From JABAAE01 sp905480545 (lineage in GTDB: Bacteria; Planctomycetota; Planctomycetia; Pirellulales; Pirellulaceae): a stretch of DNA of 64,000 bases. The notes beneath the pieces are model-generated. The model saw nothing but the letters and a program-made list of their open reading frames with translations. It ran no database searches and was not told where the DNA came from. Position numbers and translations under genes: made by a program. Location: contig CALSOR010000002.1 in NCBI GenBank assembly GCA_943788025.1, positions 868,001 through 932,000 of the forward strand. The letters are read 5' to 3'. How positions within the stretch are numbered: the first letter of the stretch is position 1; each line of letters starts with the position of its first letter. Shown one piece after another: positions 45,727-55,200 of this stretch.

Positions 45727-46485
45727 TTAATAACCAAGTTCTTCGGCGAATTCTCCACAGATTTGTTGGTAGGATTCTTTCTGTTCAACGGTCCAATCGT
45801 TCCAACGTCTGTTTTTAGACTCGAAAAAGGCTTTCCGTTGGCCTTGGTCTGAAACGTCGGATTCTCCTGTTGGATGAGTGACGACGCTTTCAATATTTTC
45901 GACAACGGCAGATTCGTTTTGAAGCGAAATCAACTCATAAAGCCGAGACAATTGACTGGGCAATTCTCCTGAATAAAGCCACTCGTGGCGCATGACAAAT
46001 CCGCGATCTGGATTTGCCAAACACCATCGGTAAACACTTTCGGATCGCATCCAAGTTTGGCAGTGACTTTCAAAGGGTAGTGATTGAAACGGTCGATATC
46101 GCATTGGTGACGAAATCATTCCCTTGGGGTTGCGGACCAAGCAAATAAAAATTGCTTTGGGAAAGACATCAGAGATGTAATCGAGTAAATCACCGGTTGG
46201 GTTGATGGCAGCCATCCAGACAGATCTTTCAACTAATTTCGGATCGGGCCAGATCAACCGAATGATCGCTTGGCGAAAAACCTCGTTGTATTCCGTTTGG
46301 TCAACGACCAAGGCTGTTTGGCGAGAACGCGCCGTGCAATTCTTTTGGGCAACTCCTAAAAGATCTTGGACAATATTATTTTCTTTTCCGTTGTAGTAAA
46401 TATCGGAATGCAGTCCCAATGACCGACGAACAATCGTCGTCCCCGACCGCCCAGTACTGGCTAAAAATAAAATGTTTTGGAAGTT
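45727..46485 (-). CDS. PAPS-dependent sulfotransferase, start unresolved (possible frameshift)
   Basis: The full conserved N-terminus is in frame only if read from just after a TGA at 46486-46488: NILFLASTGRSGTTIVRRS carries the P-loop that binds the 5'-phosphosulfate of PAPS. The nearest ATG (46487-46489, MKLPK) lies in another frame; adding one A in the AAAA run around 46476-46479 would join it to NILFLA. A TTG at 46419 would delete the P-loop and is unlikely. The 3'-phosphate-binding region (ICLVRNPKGM) and the C-terminal helices are intact. It lies 30 bases downstream of the molybdoenzyme gene. Target unknown: lipid, sugar or protein. Confidence 0.75.
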   Translation of the reverse strand, partial: NFQNILFLASTGRSGTTIVRRSLGLHSDIYYNGKENNIVQDLLGVAQKNCTARSRQTALVVDQTEYNEVFRQAIIRLIWPDPKLVERSVWMAAINPTGDLLDYISDVFPKAIFICLVRNPKGMISSPMRYRPFQSLPFESHCQTWMRSESVYRWCLANPDRGFVMRHEWLYSGELPSQLSRLYELISLQNESAVVENIESVVTHPTGESDVSDQGQRKAFFESKNRRWNDWTVEQKESYQQICGEFAEELGY

Positions 46486-46515
46486 TCATTGGTTTATCAA
46501 GAACGCCGATGAAAA

Positions 46516-47163
46516 TTAACCGAATCGTTCTTCAGTCCAAGGGTCGCCGTGGTTATGGTATCCGCCCCGTTCCCAGTAACCCGGTTTGTCGGTCGCCGAT
46601 AACTCGATTCCCTTGATCCATTTGGCGCTTTTCCAAGCATAAAGTTTGGGCACCATGCCGCGAATGGGTCCGCCATGGTCTGCGTCGATTGGCACTCCAT
46701 CGTGCAGGTCGGCGAGCAACGCATCGTCAGAAAGAAAATCTTCAAGTGGCAAGTTCGTTGTCCATCCGTGATCATAGCCGTGTAAGATCGCGAATTTTGC
46801 ATCCGGTGATACGGTTACCAGATCCAAAATTGTTTTTGTTGAAACTCCTTCCCACAGATTGCCTAATCGCGACCATTTTGTCACGCAGTGGAAATCAGAA
46901 AAAACCTGGACTCGCGGCAAGGCAGAAAACTGGTCGCGATTCAATGAAACCTCGGTCTCGACCAAGCCGAAAATTTTTAGCTCCCATTGGTCCGTATCGA
47001 ATATCGGTGTTCCATGAGCATCCAGAACCGGCCATTTTTTCGTCCGAGATTGACCGGGCGGAACGCGATTTTCACGAAGTGTATCGGAGCTGATAATGAT
47101 CGAATCATCGCTCAAATCGGAAGCGGCCGGTGGATCGCCAGTTTGATATTTCGGATCATTCAT
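46516..47163 (-). CDS. Sulfite-oxidase-like molybdopterin-dependent oxidoreductase
   Basis: 215 aa covering one Mo-cofactor domain of the sulfite oxidase/MsrP fold. The Mo-ligating Cys lies in FHCVTKWSRLGNLWEGV. Other marks are AILHGYDHGWTTNLPLEDFL, DADHGGPIRGMVPKLYAWKSAKW and a C-terminal GYWERGGYHNHGDPW. No twin-arginine or other signal peptide and no haem domain, so it is a cytoplasmic, cofactor-only version as in many uncharacterised bacterial proteins. Substrate unknown. It follows btaB by 130 bases on the same strand. Confidence 0.88.
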   Translation of the reverse strand: MNDPKYQTGDPPAASDLSDDSIIISSDTLRENRVPPGQSRTKKWPVLDAHGTPIFDTDQWELKIFGLVETEVSLNRDQFSALPRVQVFSDFHCVTKWSRLGNLWEGVSTKTILDLVTVSPDAKFAILHGYDHGWTTNLPLEDFLSDDALLADLHDGVPIDADHGGPIRGMVPKLYAWKSAKWIKGIELSATDKPGYWERGGYHNHGDPWTEERFG

Positions 47164-47292
47164 AGGATGAAACTTCCAATAGACGAATGTTTAATTTAAG
47201 TCGTTGGCCGTGTCAGAAATTGGTAATGGGCCAATCTTTCTAATTTCGGGCGGATACAGCCACGGATCGAACTCAATCCTTGCCAAAAAGCG

Positions 47293-48087
47293 TTAGGACG
47301 TAGTTTCTTCCAGCTTTGTCCCTGCGCTAGATTCCCGGGAATCGTGGCCCGCTTCCAACGGCTTCTTACCGAGGAAAATGTAGTACGGCATTCGGAAAAA
47401 CGGAATGTACGGAATTTTGCATTTCCGTTCTTCAAGAATTTCGGACTCGAAATGATTTCGCAAAAACGGCATATGATCGGGTGACGGGAACACGTTGTCA
47501 CTCGCGAACCAAACGGGCCAGAAAGATCGTGTAAACCAACCGTGCTTTTTCAATTCGTCCGCAGGATATTTTCTGGCAACGTAAAAGTCGACCACACCGA
47601 TTGTTCCACCCGGTTTCAAGATCCGCAGCGCATTCTCCATTGCCGCGAACCAATCGGGGATCATGGTCAGAGAATACGAAAACGTGACCACGTCAGCGTA
47701 ACCTTCATCCGGCGTAAACGTTGTCGCATCATGTTCAACGGCTTTAACGTTGCTCCAGCCCTGTTCGTTGAATCGCTTTTGGGCCACTTCCAGCAGCGAA
47801 CTGGCGAGATCGACAACGTACACCTGCTTCAGCTTTTTGATCCGCTCGTCACCAAGGAATGCGATATTGGAACCGGTGCCGCCACCCATATCGACCCAAA
47901 CCGCGTCTTCAGGCGGCGTGATCATGTCTAGCATGTCCTCACGTCCCTTGAGCAGCTTTTTACGAAAGCCGTCATAGTCACCCGCTTGGCCGCCGTAAAA
48001 ACTCTCCATGCGTTCGGCATGGTTCTTCCCGCGCACTCGCTTTACAGCCAAGTGATACAGGACTTTCATGTCAGAAAAGAAACCCAT
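47293..48087 (-). CDS. btaB: Betaine-lipid N-methyltransferase (BtaB)
   Basis: 264-aa class I SAM methyltransferase. It is expected to add three methyl groups to the diacylglyceryl-homoserine made by BtaA, yielding the betaine lipid DGTS. SAM motif VWVDMGGGTGSNIAFLG, then VDLASSLLEVA, VEHDATTF and FSYSLTMIPDW. The opening HAERMESFYGGQAGDYDGFR is very like known BtaB proteins. It starts 18 bases after the btaA stop, the same order as in Rhodobacter. Assigned by sequence plus context. Confidence 0.85.
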   Translation of the reverse strand: MGFFSDMKVLYHLAVKRVRGKNHAERMESFYGGQAGDYDGFRKKLLKGREDMLDMITPPEDAVWVDMGGGTGSNIAFLGDERIKKLKQVYVVDLASSLLEVAQKRFNEQGWSNVKAVEHDATTFTPDEGYADVVTFSYSLTMIPDWFAAMENALRILKPGGTIGVVDFYVARKYPADELKKHGWFTRSFWPVWFASDNVFPSPDHMPFLRNHFESEILEERKCKIPYIPFFRMPYYIFLGKKPLEAGHDSRESSAGTKLEETTS

Positions 48088-48105
48088 AACTTTTTGGTCG
48101 CTCGT

Positions 48106-49290
48106 TTAGGCGGAAAGGTCTGCGATGTAGAAACTAGCGTACGTATGTACGCGGTCCTTGACGTGCAATTCACTGGCCAACTCTGGATGATAGGTCAAGG
48201 AATCGTTGATTTTCTGTTCAGATCCGTTTTTGGTAATCATGACACGATTGATAAAATCGGTTTCCAACCCGCCACTTCGCCAAATCACGCGAGTGTTTGG
48301 TGCTGCTTTATCAACGATCGCTTGCCATTCGGATTCCAACAATGGAAAGAACTTGTCGCTTAACCAATCCATGTGATCTAGCAAAACGTAGCGGGAGATT
48401 TGACCATCGTGCTTTTCCAAAAAGCCTTGAACCGAATCAGTATGGCAGGTCACTTTGTTAGCCAATCCATTTTTCAGTTTGTCAAAGTTTACGGCTTTTA
48501 CATACTCAGGACTGCATTCTTGAGTGTAACTTCCTGTCAGATAAACCCGCCAAAAATAATTGTCGTGAATCGGGACTTTGGTAAAGACATTGTCGAGGCA
48601 GTCCTCGACGAATTTGACGATACCGCCTTCGTACTGGTTGTCAATTTGCCGTCGCTGAGCTTTTGGTACACCCAGCATCGAAAGCGTTGCGTCGCGTCCC
48701 ATGGCAAATTTGATCAAGCCCTTCCAGAACTTGCTTTTGATTTCGTCGTTCCAAACCGCTTTTTGTTCGTCTAGAGTTTTACAAGCCAACAGTTGGTCGA
48801 CCGGTTCGCGAGATTTAATGACTTTATCAATGTAGAAATTGATCATCCGGGCGAATGTGCCGCTGGTTCCGCGAAAATAAAATGAATGCCGACTATCGAA
48901 GAACTTGATCTTCGTATCCCAGAATCGCTGGGACCATTCGCAGATCGAACCTCGAAGCTTGTCCGCATAAACCTCTTTGATGCCTTTGTACTTGCCTTCG
49001 CCAAACATTTTGAAAAAGTCTTCGTACTCGAGGTTATTGATTGCTGCGATTTTGAGTTCGAGCAACGCGTTTTGTCGCGGGTTCATATCGACCGCGTACA
49101 CATGATTGGGGCTGGTCAATGCGTAGTCCAACGCGTTACAGCCTGCTGAAGTTATTACCAGGACATTATCGTCGGGGCCCAGGTTCAACGCGACGCGGTC
49201 CAGCCGCGGGTCTTCCCAACAAGTGTTGTAAACAAGATTATTTTGGTGAACCGTGTTGAAGACACGACGGCTAAGCCATTCAAAAACCAT
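48106..49290 (-). CDS. btaA: S-adenosylmethionine:diacylglycerol 3-amino-3-carboxypropyltransferase (BtaA)
   Basis: 394 aa, DUF3419/BtaA family. BtaA moves the aminocarboxypropyl group of SAM to diacylglycerol, the first step of DGTS betaine-lipid synthesis. VYNTCWEDPRLDRVAL and VLVITSAGCNALDYALTSP followed by VYAVDMNPRQNALLELK are family hallmarks, as is the later YVLLDHMDWLSDKF. DGTS is a phosphorus-free membrane lipid known to replace phospholipids under phosphate shortage in some bacteria. Whether a Pho box controls it was not resolved. First gene of a four-gene minus-strand run. Confidence 0.93.
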   Translation of the reverse strand: MVFEWLSRRVFNTVHQNNLVYNTCWEDPRLDRVALNLGPDDNVLVITSAGCNALDYALTSPNHVYAVDMNPRQNALLELKIAAINNLEYEDFFKMFGEGKYKGIKEVYADKLRGSICEWSQRFWDTKIKFFDSRHSFYFRGTSGTFARMINFYIDKVIKSREPVDQLLACKTLDEQKAVWNDEIKSKFWKGLIKFAMGRDATLSMLGVPKAQRRQIDNQYEGGIVKFVEDCLDNVFTKVPIHDNYFWRVYLTGSYTQECSPEYVKAVNFDKLKNGLANKVTCHTDSVQGFLEKHDGQISRYVLLDHMDWLSDKFFPLLESEWQAIVDKAAPNTRVIWRSGGLETDFINRVMITKNGSEQKINDSLTYHPELASELHVKDRVHTYASFYIADLSA

Positions 49291-49678
49291 AAGGTGTCAA
49301 CTGTATCGAAAGAACGTGAGTGATCGTTTTAGGGTACATTCCATTGCGTGAGTCGTCGAAAAGAACGCATCTGAAGAAGAATAGGTACCGACGCTGCGAC
49401 TGATTTACGACTCGTCCGCAGAATTTTTTTCCATCCGTGTATTTTGAGTTCGTATTCTACATCGAGACCCCCACGGTCGAAAGGACTTGATGGGCATTCG
49501 CTTGGATCCGCTGGAGATTGGTCGGAAACTCGCTAAAATGCGGATCAAAACCCGCAATTGTTAAACTTGATCCCGCGAAGTTTCAGTGATGTCGTTTTCA
49601 CCAATGCATCATCCTGTTGGCACAACAATGACGGAATCGCACCTTGAGAATGGAGGCTCGCGTTCGGCGAGACAATAA
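49291..49678. other. Divergent promoter region between btaA and a glycosyltransferase gene
   Basis: 388 bases with no supported gene. A small hairpin (TGCGG...CCCGCA near 49539-49556) is present. Both flanking genes read outward, so shared regulation is possible, but I could not identify a known operator. Confidence 0.4.
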
Positions 49679-50902
49679 ATGGCAGATTTTGCCCAAACGT
49701 CACCGGTCACTACACTGCATGATCTAGGGACTGTCGATAGCGATGAGCTGGAAGAGCGACTGGTCGCGGCCGCCCGTGAATATCGAATGGGATTGATTTT
49801 GCCCGTCACCGATTCCGACATGCGAGGCGATCCGTTCCTCAGGATCATGGAGCAACTTGAGCAAACGGAGTTTATCGATACCGTTTGCATCGTCCTGAAC
49901 CGTGCACCGAATCGGGAGGATTACGAAGAGGCTCACAGAAGAACGTTTGCGTTGGGCAGTAAGGCTCATTTGCTTTGGTTGGATGGTCCGCATTGTACTT
50001 CACTTATAAACGAATTGGTCGACGCTGATTTTCCACTGGATACACCAGGTAAAGGTCGCGCCGTTTGGTTCGCGTTTGGTTACTTGCTGGCCGACCCAAG
50101 CCTCAAAGCATATGCACTTCATGACTGTGATATCGTCGATTACCACCGGGATATGCTGGCTCGACTTTGTTTTCCCATGGCGCAGCCGAGTCTTGATTTT
50201 GATTATTGCAAAGCGTTTTACGCGCGGTGCACCGACCGGATGCATGGACGTGTGGCAAGGCTATTGGTCGCGCCACTATTGAAAGCACTGTTGTCGATGT
50301 ATGGCAACGACGATTATTTGACGTACATGGCCGGATTCCGCTATCCGCTTTCGGGCGAATTCGCCGTCACTTCGACGTTGGCGAGATACAACCGAATCCC
50401 AAGCGATTGGGGTTTAGAAGTCGGCACCCTGGCGGAAGTCTTTCGCAACACTTCTTTAAAGCGAGTGTGCCAAGTTGATCTCGGGAGACTTTACGAACAC
50501 AAACATCAGGCGCTGTCGTTGGGCGATCCGAATAAGGGTCTGATGAAAATGGCCTTGGATATTTTGACCAACGTGATACGAACGTTGGCCAGCCGCGGGA
50601 TCATTTTAGAAGCGGGCCATTTCCGTTCGCTTCGGTCTGGGTATCTGCGAACTGCTCAAGACGCGATCCGCCAGTATCATGCCGACGCGCTGATCAATGG
50701 ACTTTCGTTTGACCGCCATGCCGAAGAACAGGCGGTGGAAGGATTTGCTTCGCAGATCCCAGTTGCTGGCGAAGAGTACTTCAACAACCCATCTGGCGCA
50801 GCCGCGATTCCGAATTGGACTCGTGTACTTACTGCGTTCCCAGATTTTCCGCAGCGACTTCGTCAAGCCGCAAAACGCGACGCAGAAGAATTTGCAGTGT
50901 AA
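49679..50902 (+). CDS. Glucosyl-3-phosphoglycerate synthase-like glycosyltransferase
   Basis: 407 aa, GT-A fold. GKGRAVWFAFGYLLADP followed by YALHDCDIVDYHRDMLARL resembles the GKG...DxD nucleotide-sugar/metal site of GpgS/GT81 enzymes, which make glucosylglycerate precursors; GEFAVTSTLAR and DWGLEVGTLAEVF also fit. The C-terminal third is helical. No signal peptide. GpgS products are compatible solutes or precursors of methylglucose polymers; the acceptor here is inferred only. It may instead glycosylate a lipid, given its place next to btaA. Confidence 0.65.
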   Translation: MADFAQTSPVTTLHDLGTVDSDELEERLVAAAREYRMGLILPVTDSDMRGDPFLRIMEQLEQTEFIDTVCIVLNRAPNREDYEEAHRRTFALGSKAHLLWLDGPHCTSLINELVDADFPLDTPGKGRAVWFAFGYLLADPSLKAYALHDCDIVDYHRDMLARLCFPMAQPSLDFDYCKAFYARCTDRMHGRVARLLVAPLLKALLSMYGNDDYLTYMAGFRYPLSGEFAVTSTLARYNRIPSDWGLEVGTLAEVFRNTSLKRVCQVDLGRLYEHKHQALSLGDPNKGLMKMALDILTNVIRTLASRGIILEAGHFRSLRSGYLRTAQDAIRQYHADALINGLSFDRHAEEQAVEGFASQIPVAGEEYFNNPSGAAAIPNWTRVLTAFPDFPQRLRQAAKRDAEEFAV

Positions 50903-50938
50903 GAGCCTTTTGCCAAGAGGAAACAAAAACGGCTCTTT
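50901..50938 (+). terminator. Possible terminator after the glycosyltransferase gene
   Basis: AAGAGCC (50901-50907) pairs with GGCTCTT (50931-50937), but the loop is long and the T-run short. Lies between convergent genes, so it may serve both strands. Confidence 0.45.
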
Positions 50939-50972
50939 GGCACATCAGCAAGTTTGTTCATTCTGCGTTGAG

Positions 50973-51908
50973 TTACTCAACCTTCAAAACGGTACTGCAG
51001 GCTGGGCATCGAATCTGTTTTCCTCGTAAACTTGCTTTTCCAACGAGGCTTTTGCCACACTGGCATTGGATGCGAATTTGGTCTTCTTGTGGGGGTAAGG
51101 CCGCTGGCATCTGTTGAGGAGTCGGCTGAGCAAACGGGCTTGCCATTGGATCCGTCGTTGGCGCATTGGGCACCGGATTCGGCATAGCGTTGGGCAAAGA
51201 TTGGCCGTATGGATTGTCACCGTTGAAATTGGCCATAGGAAGTCCACCGGAATTTGGAACAGAGGCCATAGCCGGCGACATCGTAACTGGTTTCCCGCCG
51301 ATCGATTCTTCCCAAATCGAAACAGCAGTAGGCTGTCCAAAAAATCCAAATATTCTTCGCTCATCGCGATAGGTAATCTTGAGCTGGCGGCTCTGCCCCC
51401 ATTCGTTCAAGTCGGATTGATACTGTTCAGGTTTTATTGTCTTGGTGAAAAAGTTGTAGGGCGTTTGGTGAACTAGATAATTGTGCTTTTGTCCTTGACC
51501 GTCAACACGTCGCCGAAACATAAAGAAATAGGCTTCGCGAGGAAAAATCAAGAACAATCGGCAAGGATACTTCATGGAAAAATACAGCTCGAACCCCTGT
51601 TGGCTATATGCATTGATCGCATCCTGCATTCTGGCGGTATCGACGGTCTTGGTAAAAAATCCAGTTTTGTAGGTATTGATCGCCCACTCGTAGTCCGGCT
51701 CCAACTGTTCTGTTTTTTGAAAAACGAACCCGAATGCGGGTCGACTAAAAATGAAAAAGAATTTTCTCGGTTCAAATGTGATTTCGCGACGAAGAATCCG
51801 AAATCCGCCCATACAGCCTTGCTGAATCACTCGAATAAATTCTTCTGGATTGAATAGCCAAGTCCAGAATCCGAGATTGAAAAGTACAAATCGATACTCT
51901 CTGTGCAT
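50973..51908 (-). CDS. Unknown protein with C-terminal zinc ribbon
   Basis: 311 aa. Residues 1-190 are rich in Phe, Tyr and Arg with no clear membrane segment and contain pairs of similar segments (NTYKTGFFTKTVDTARMQDAINAYSQQGFELYF and TPYNFFTKTIKPEQYQSDLNEWGQ), suggesting an internal duplication. Residues about 200-270 are Pro/Asn/Gly-rich and disordered. The end IQCQCGKSLVGKASLRGKQIRCPACSTVL is a Cys4 zinc ribbon of the kind common at protein ends in planctomycetes. I do not recognise a family for the main domain. Convergent with the glycosyltransferase gene. Confidence 0.7.
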   Translation of the reverse strand: MHREYRFVLFNLGFWTWLFNPEEFIRVIQQGCMGGFRILRREITFEPRKFFFIFSRPAFGFVFQKTEQLEPDYEWAINTYKTGFFTKTVDTARMQDAINAYSQQGFELYFSMKYPCRLFLIFPREAYFFMFRRRVDGQGQKHNYLVHQTPYNFFTKTIKPEQYQSDLNEWGQSRQLKITYRDERRIFGFFGQPTAVSIWEESIGGKPVTMSPAMASVPNSGGLPMANFNGDNPYGQSLPNAMPNPVPNAPTTDPMASPFAQPTPQQMPAALPPQEDQIRIQCQCGKSLVGKASLRGKQIRCPACSTVLKVE

Positions 51909-52273
51909 TTTCTTGTCCGCCTAAGGCTCCTATTGAATACCCTACGATTAGCAAAACGTCGTATCACCGACGAATTCGCAATTCCATCTTTGACGCGAAA
52001 TTTTTTTTAACGGGCATGAAACATAAGCACAATCCATACGTTTTGATTGTTTAGTGGACATAGTTTCCCTTCGCTTTGGAATGTTTGACGCGTTTATGCG
52101 ATAAAAACGTATCTTTTCACGCGAATTTCGGATGATTAGTGCCCACGAGAAATCCGGTGAATAATGTTCATTGTGCGGTTTTCGCCATCGATTTGCGATT
52201 TGCGAAATTCGCCCATCGGGCATTTCTTCGTCTGACAAAAAAATTACCGAACTCCCAAATACTCGGATAAGAC
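51909..52273. other. Intergenic region before the giant exported gene
   Basis: 365 bases with no supported gene. It lies between divergent genes and should carry the promoter of the giant gene. No strong Shine-Dalgarno precedes its ATG at 52274. Confidence 0.4.
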
Positions 52274-55200
52274 ATGAGACGTAATCATTGGTTAGCCTTT
52301 TTTTGCTTGCTACTCGGTTTTCAATTTCAATTCGATTCTGCTCGTGGAGACGAAATCGGGTTTATTGAAAAATTCGCTCTCGCTGCCGATCGGGAAGCGG
52401 TTTTAAAAGAACTGATTCCCGGCACCGAGGACTACTACTACTTCCATTGTCTGCATTATCAGAACACCGAGCAGTTCGATAAAGTCGATGCGATGCTTAA
52501 TCGTTGGATCAAATCATTCGATTACAAATATCGTGCAAAGCAAAGTATATCTGCAAAGGCTCGGGAGATCGTCAACCGCCAAATGATTTTGACGTATTCG
52601 CAAAATCCAAAAAAGTCACTTGAGTATCTTGAGACTCACCTCAATTTAAAATTCGATCATCAACGCGAAACGCTTGACGGGCCTTCGCTACCATCGGTCC
52701 TTGATCCCGTTTTGATCGAGCGCAAAACTTTGACGGCACGAGCCTTGGCCCGGTACTCGAACATTCAGGGTTTCGAACAATCTGCGTTGGCGTGGCTATT
52801 GGATGAAAAGTTGGATCGCAACGATATGTATTATGCTCTGGCACGCGTGAATACGCCGGATCATCCGAAGTTGGTTGAATTGCTAAATCCGTATTTATCC
52901 AACGATGTCCACGAATTCGGTACGCTTTCGATTCACCGACTCTTGACCAAACAGCAATTGCTAAAGTTCGCGAACCTTCGACCACGACTGATGGACAACA
53001 ATAATTTTGTCAACATTTACCTGTCGAAGATCCGTCCGAATCCGGATGTTCATTTTGATTCTGATAAAGAAGCACAGAAAACGCACCTGACCGAGTTATG
53101 GGATTTCGCCAAACGACTACAGCCAGCCTACAACACACTGAAGGCTCATGTGCTTTATCAGCGTTTGCTTTTTGATCGATCGGTTGGCCTATACGATCGC
53201 GAACGATTTATGGAGTACATCAAACTTCCTCGTGAAGCGTCGTACATCGAAACGAAGTACCATCGTCAACGCGAATTCAACAACATCAAAATCAACTTCA
53301 ACCAAAACTACAAAACTCAAACACTTTATCCAACAATTGGGAACGATGAACCGCTGATTCGCAGTTATCTGCATCATTTCTTCGTTGAGGATCAAGATTA
53401 CAAGCAATACGAAAAATACATCCGCGATTCGTATTTGAAACGAAATTTCGCGGAGACCAAAATAGTCAACGGTTTGGGTGATCCAGAAAAGTGGGCATCA
53501 TACATTTCCGCCGTCGATTACAAAAATCTTAGAGATCGTGTGGATCTTGATTTTAGTTACACAAGCCGAGAGCGATACGATGCCGACGATGCGGTTTCCA
53601 TTGAAGTTAACGTCAAGAACGTACAAAAGTTGATTGTAAAAATCTTCGAGATCAACACTTCAAATTTCTATCGTGATCAACGACGCGAAATCGACACTAA
53701 TATTGAATTGGATGGATTGCTCCCTAATAAAGAATACACATTCCAATACGACGACAGCCCGTTCCGCAGAATCAAGCGAAAAATTGATTTGAAAGAACTC
53801 GATAAGCGCGGCGTTTATATTGTTGACTTTATAGGAAATCGTAAGAGCAGTCGCGCATTAATTCGTAAAGGACGATTACGCTACATCGAAGAAGTTACAC
53901 CTGCGGGGCATCAACTCACGATCGTTAACGAAAAAAATGACGTCGTGAAGAATGCGTCTGTTTGGATGATCGGCTCTCAATATCAGGCGAATGAGAACGG
54001 GAACATCAACATCCCCTTCAGCACTCGGCCAGGTCGTGTTCCACTGGTGATCTCAAAAGGCGAATTCAGCTCGTTCGACAATTTTACACATCAAGCTGAA
54101 TCGTACAGTTTGAACGTTGGCTTCTATGTCGATCGCGAGTCATTGATCAATGGTCAAAAAGCATCGGTAATCGTTCGTCCGCAAATTACTGTCAATGGTA
54201 TTCCTGCCTCGATCAAACTGCTGGACGACGTTCGACTGATGATTAGCTCTACCGATTTGGATGGGTCGATTTCAACCAAAGAAGTAAAAGACTTTGAGTT
54301 ATTCGAAGATCGTGAATCAGAATACGATTTTAAGGTTCCTAAACGACTGCAAGGATTGACGGTTCGTCTTTCCGGAAAGCTTCGCAACTTAAGCCAAGCC
54401 AAAGACATCAACCTATCAGCTAGTGACAGTTTCTATCTGAACCGGATCGATACCGATGTCAAAGTCGAAGACTTGCATCTGTCCAAAATTGCCGGGCAGT
54501 ACTTTGTAGATTTGCTTGGGAAAACGGGTGAAATGCGTGCCGGTCGGTCGGTACAAATTTCAGTGAAACATCGAGATTTTAAGGACCCCGTTGGCGTCGC
54601 CCTTCAAACAGGAATGAATGGCAGGATCAAATTGGGTCCGCTCGCGGAGATTGTTTCGGTGACGGTGAGTGGTGCGGAAGGGACAAGTCGCGTATGGAAT
54701 TTATTGCGTCCTAACCACTCATATTATTCGTCCATTTTTGCGGCAGAAGGCGATGTGATCGAGGTACCTCTTTCGAAATTTGACACCGCGTTAACTCATG
54801 AGCATGTTGCGCTGTTGGAAATGCGTTCCGGCACCTACGTTCGTAATCTGTTGGACAAAGTCAAATTGACTGACGGAATTCTTACTATCTCCGGATTGAA
54901 AAAAGGGGATTATCAATTGGTGTTAAAGAATGTTCAAAACATCAATTTGAAAATCACAAAGGGCAAGAAACTCAACGGTTTGGTCATCAACAGCAATCGT
55001 CAATTGGAATTAAAACGTCAAAAACCGATTCAAATTAAGGCCATTGATCGAAATAAAAACAAAACCTTGATTCAACTGACCAATGCCGACAAATTTGCTC
55101 GCGTTCATGTGGTAGCAACCCGATACGTTCCTCGATTTGAGCTATTCAAACAGTTACTGGTTAATGATGCGGAACCGGGCCTGACGCTGTTGCCACAGTC

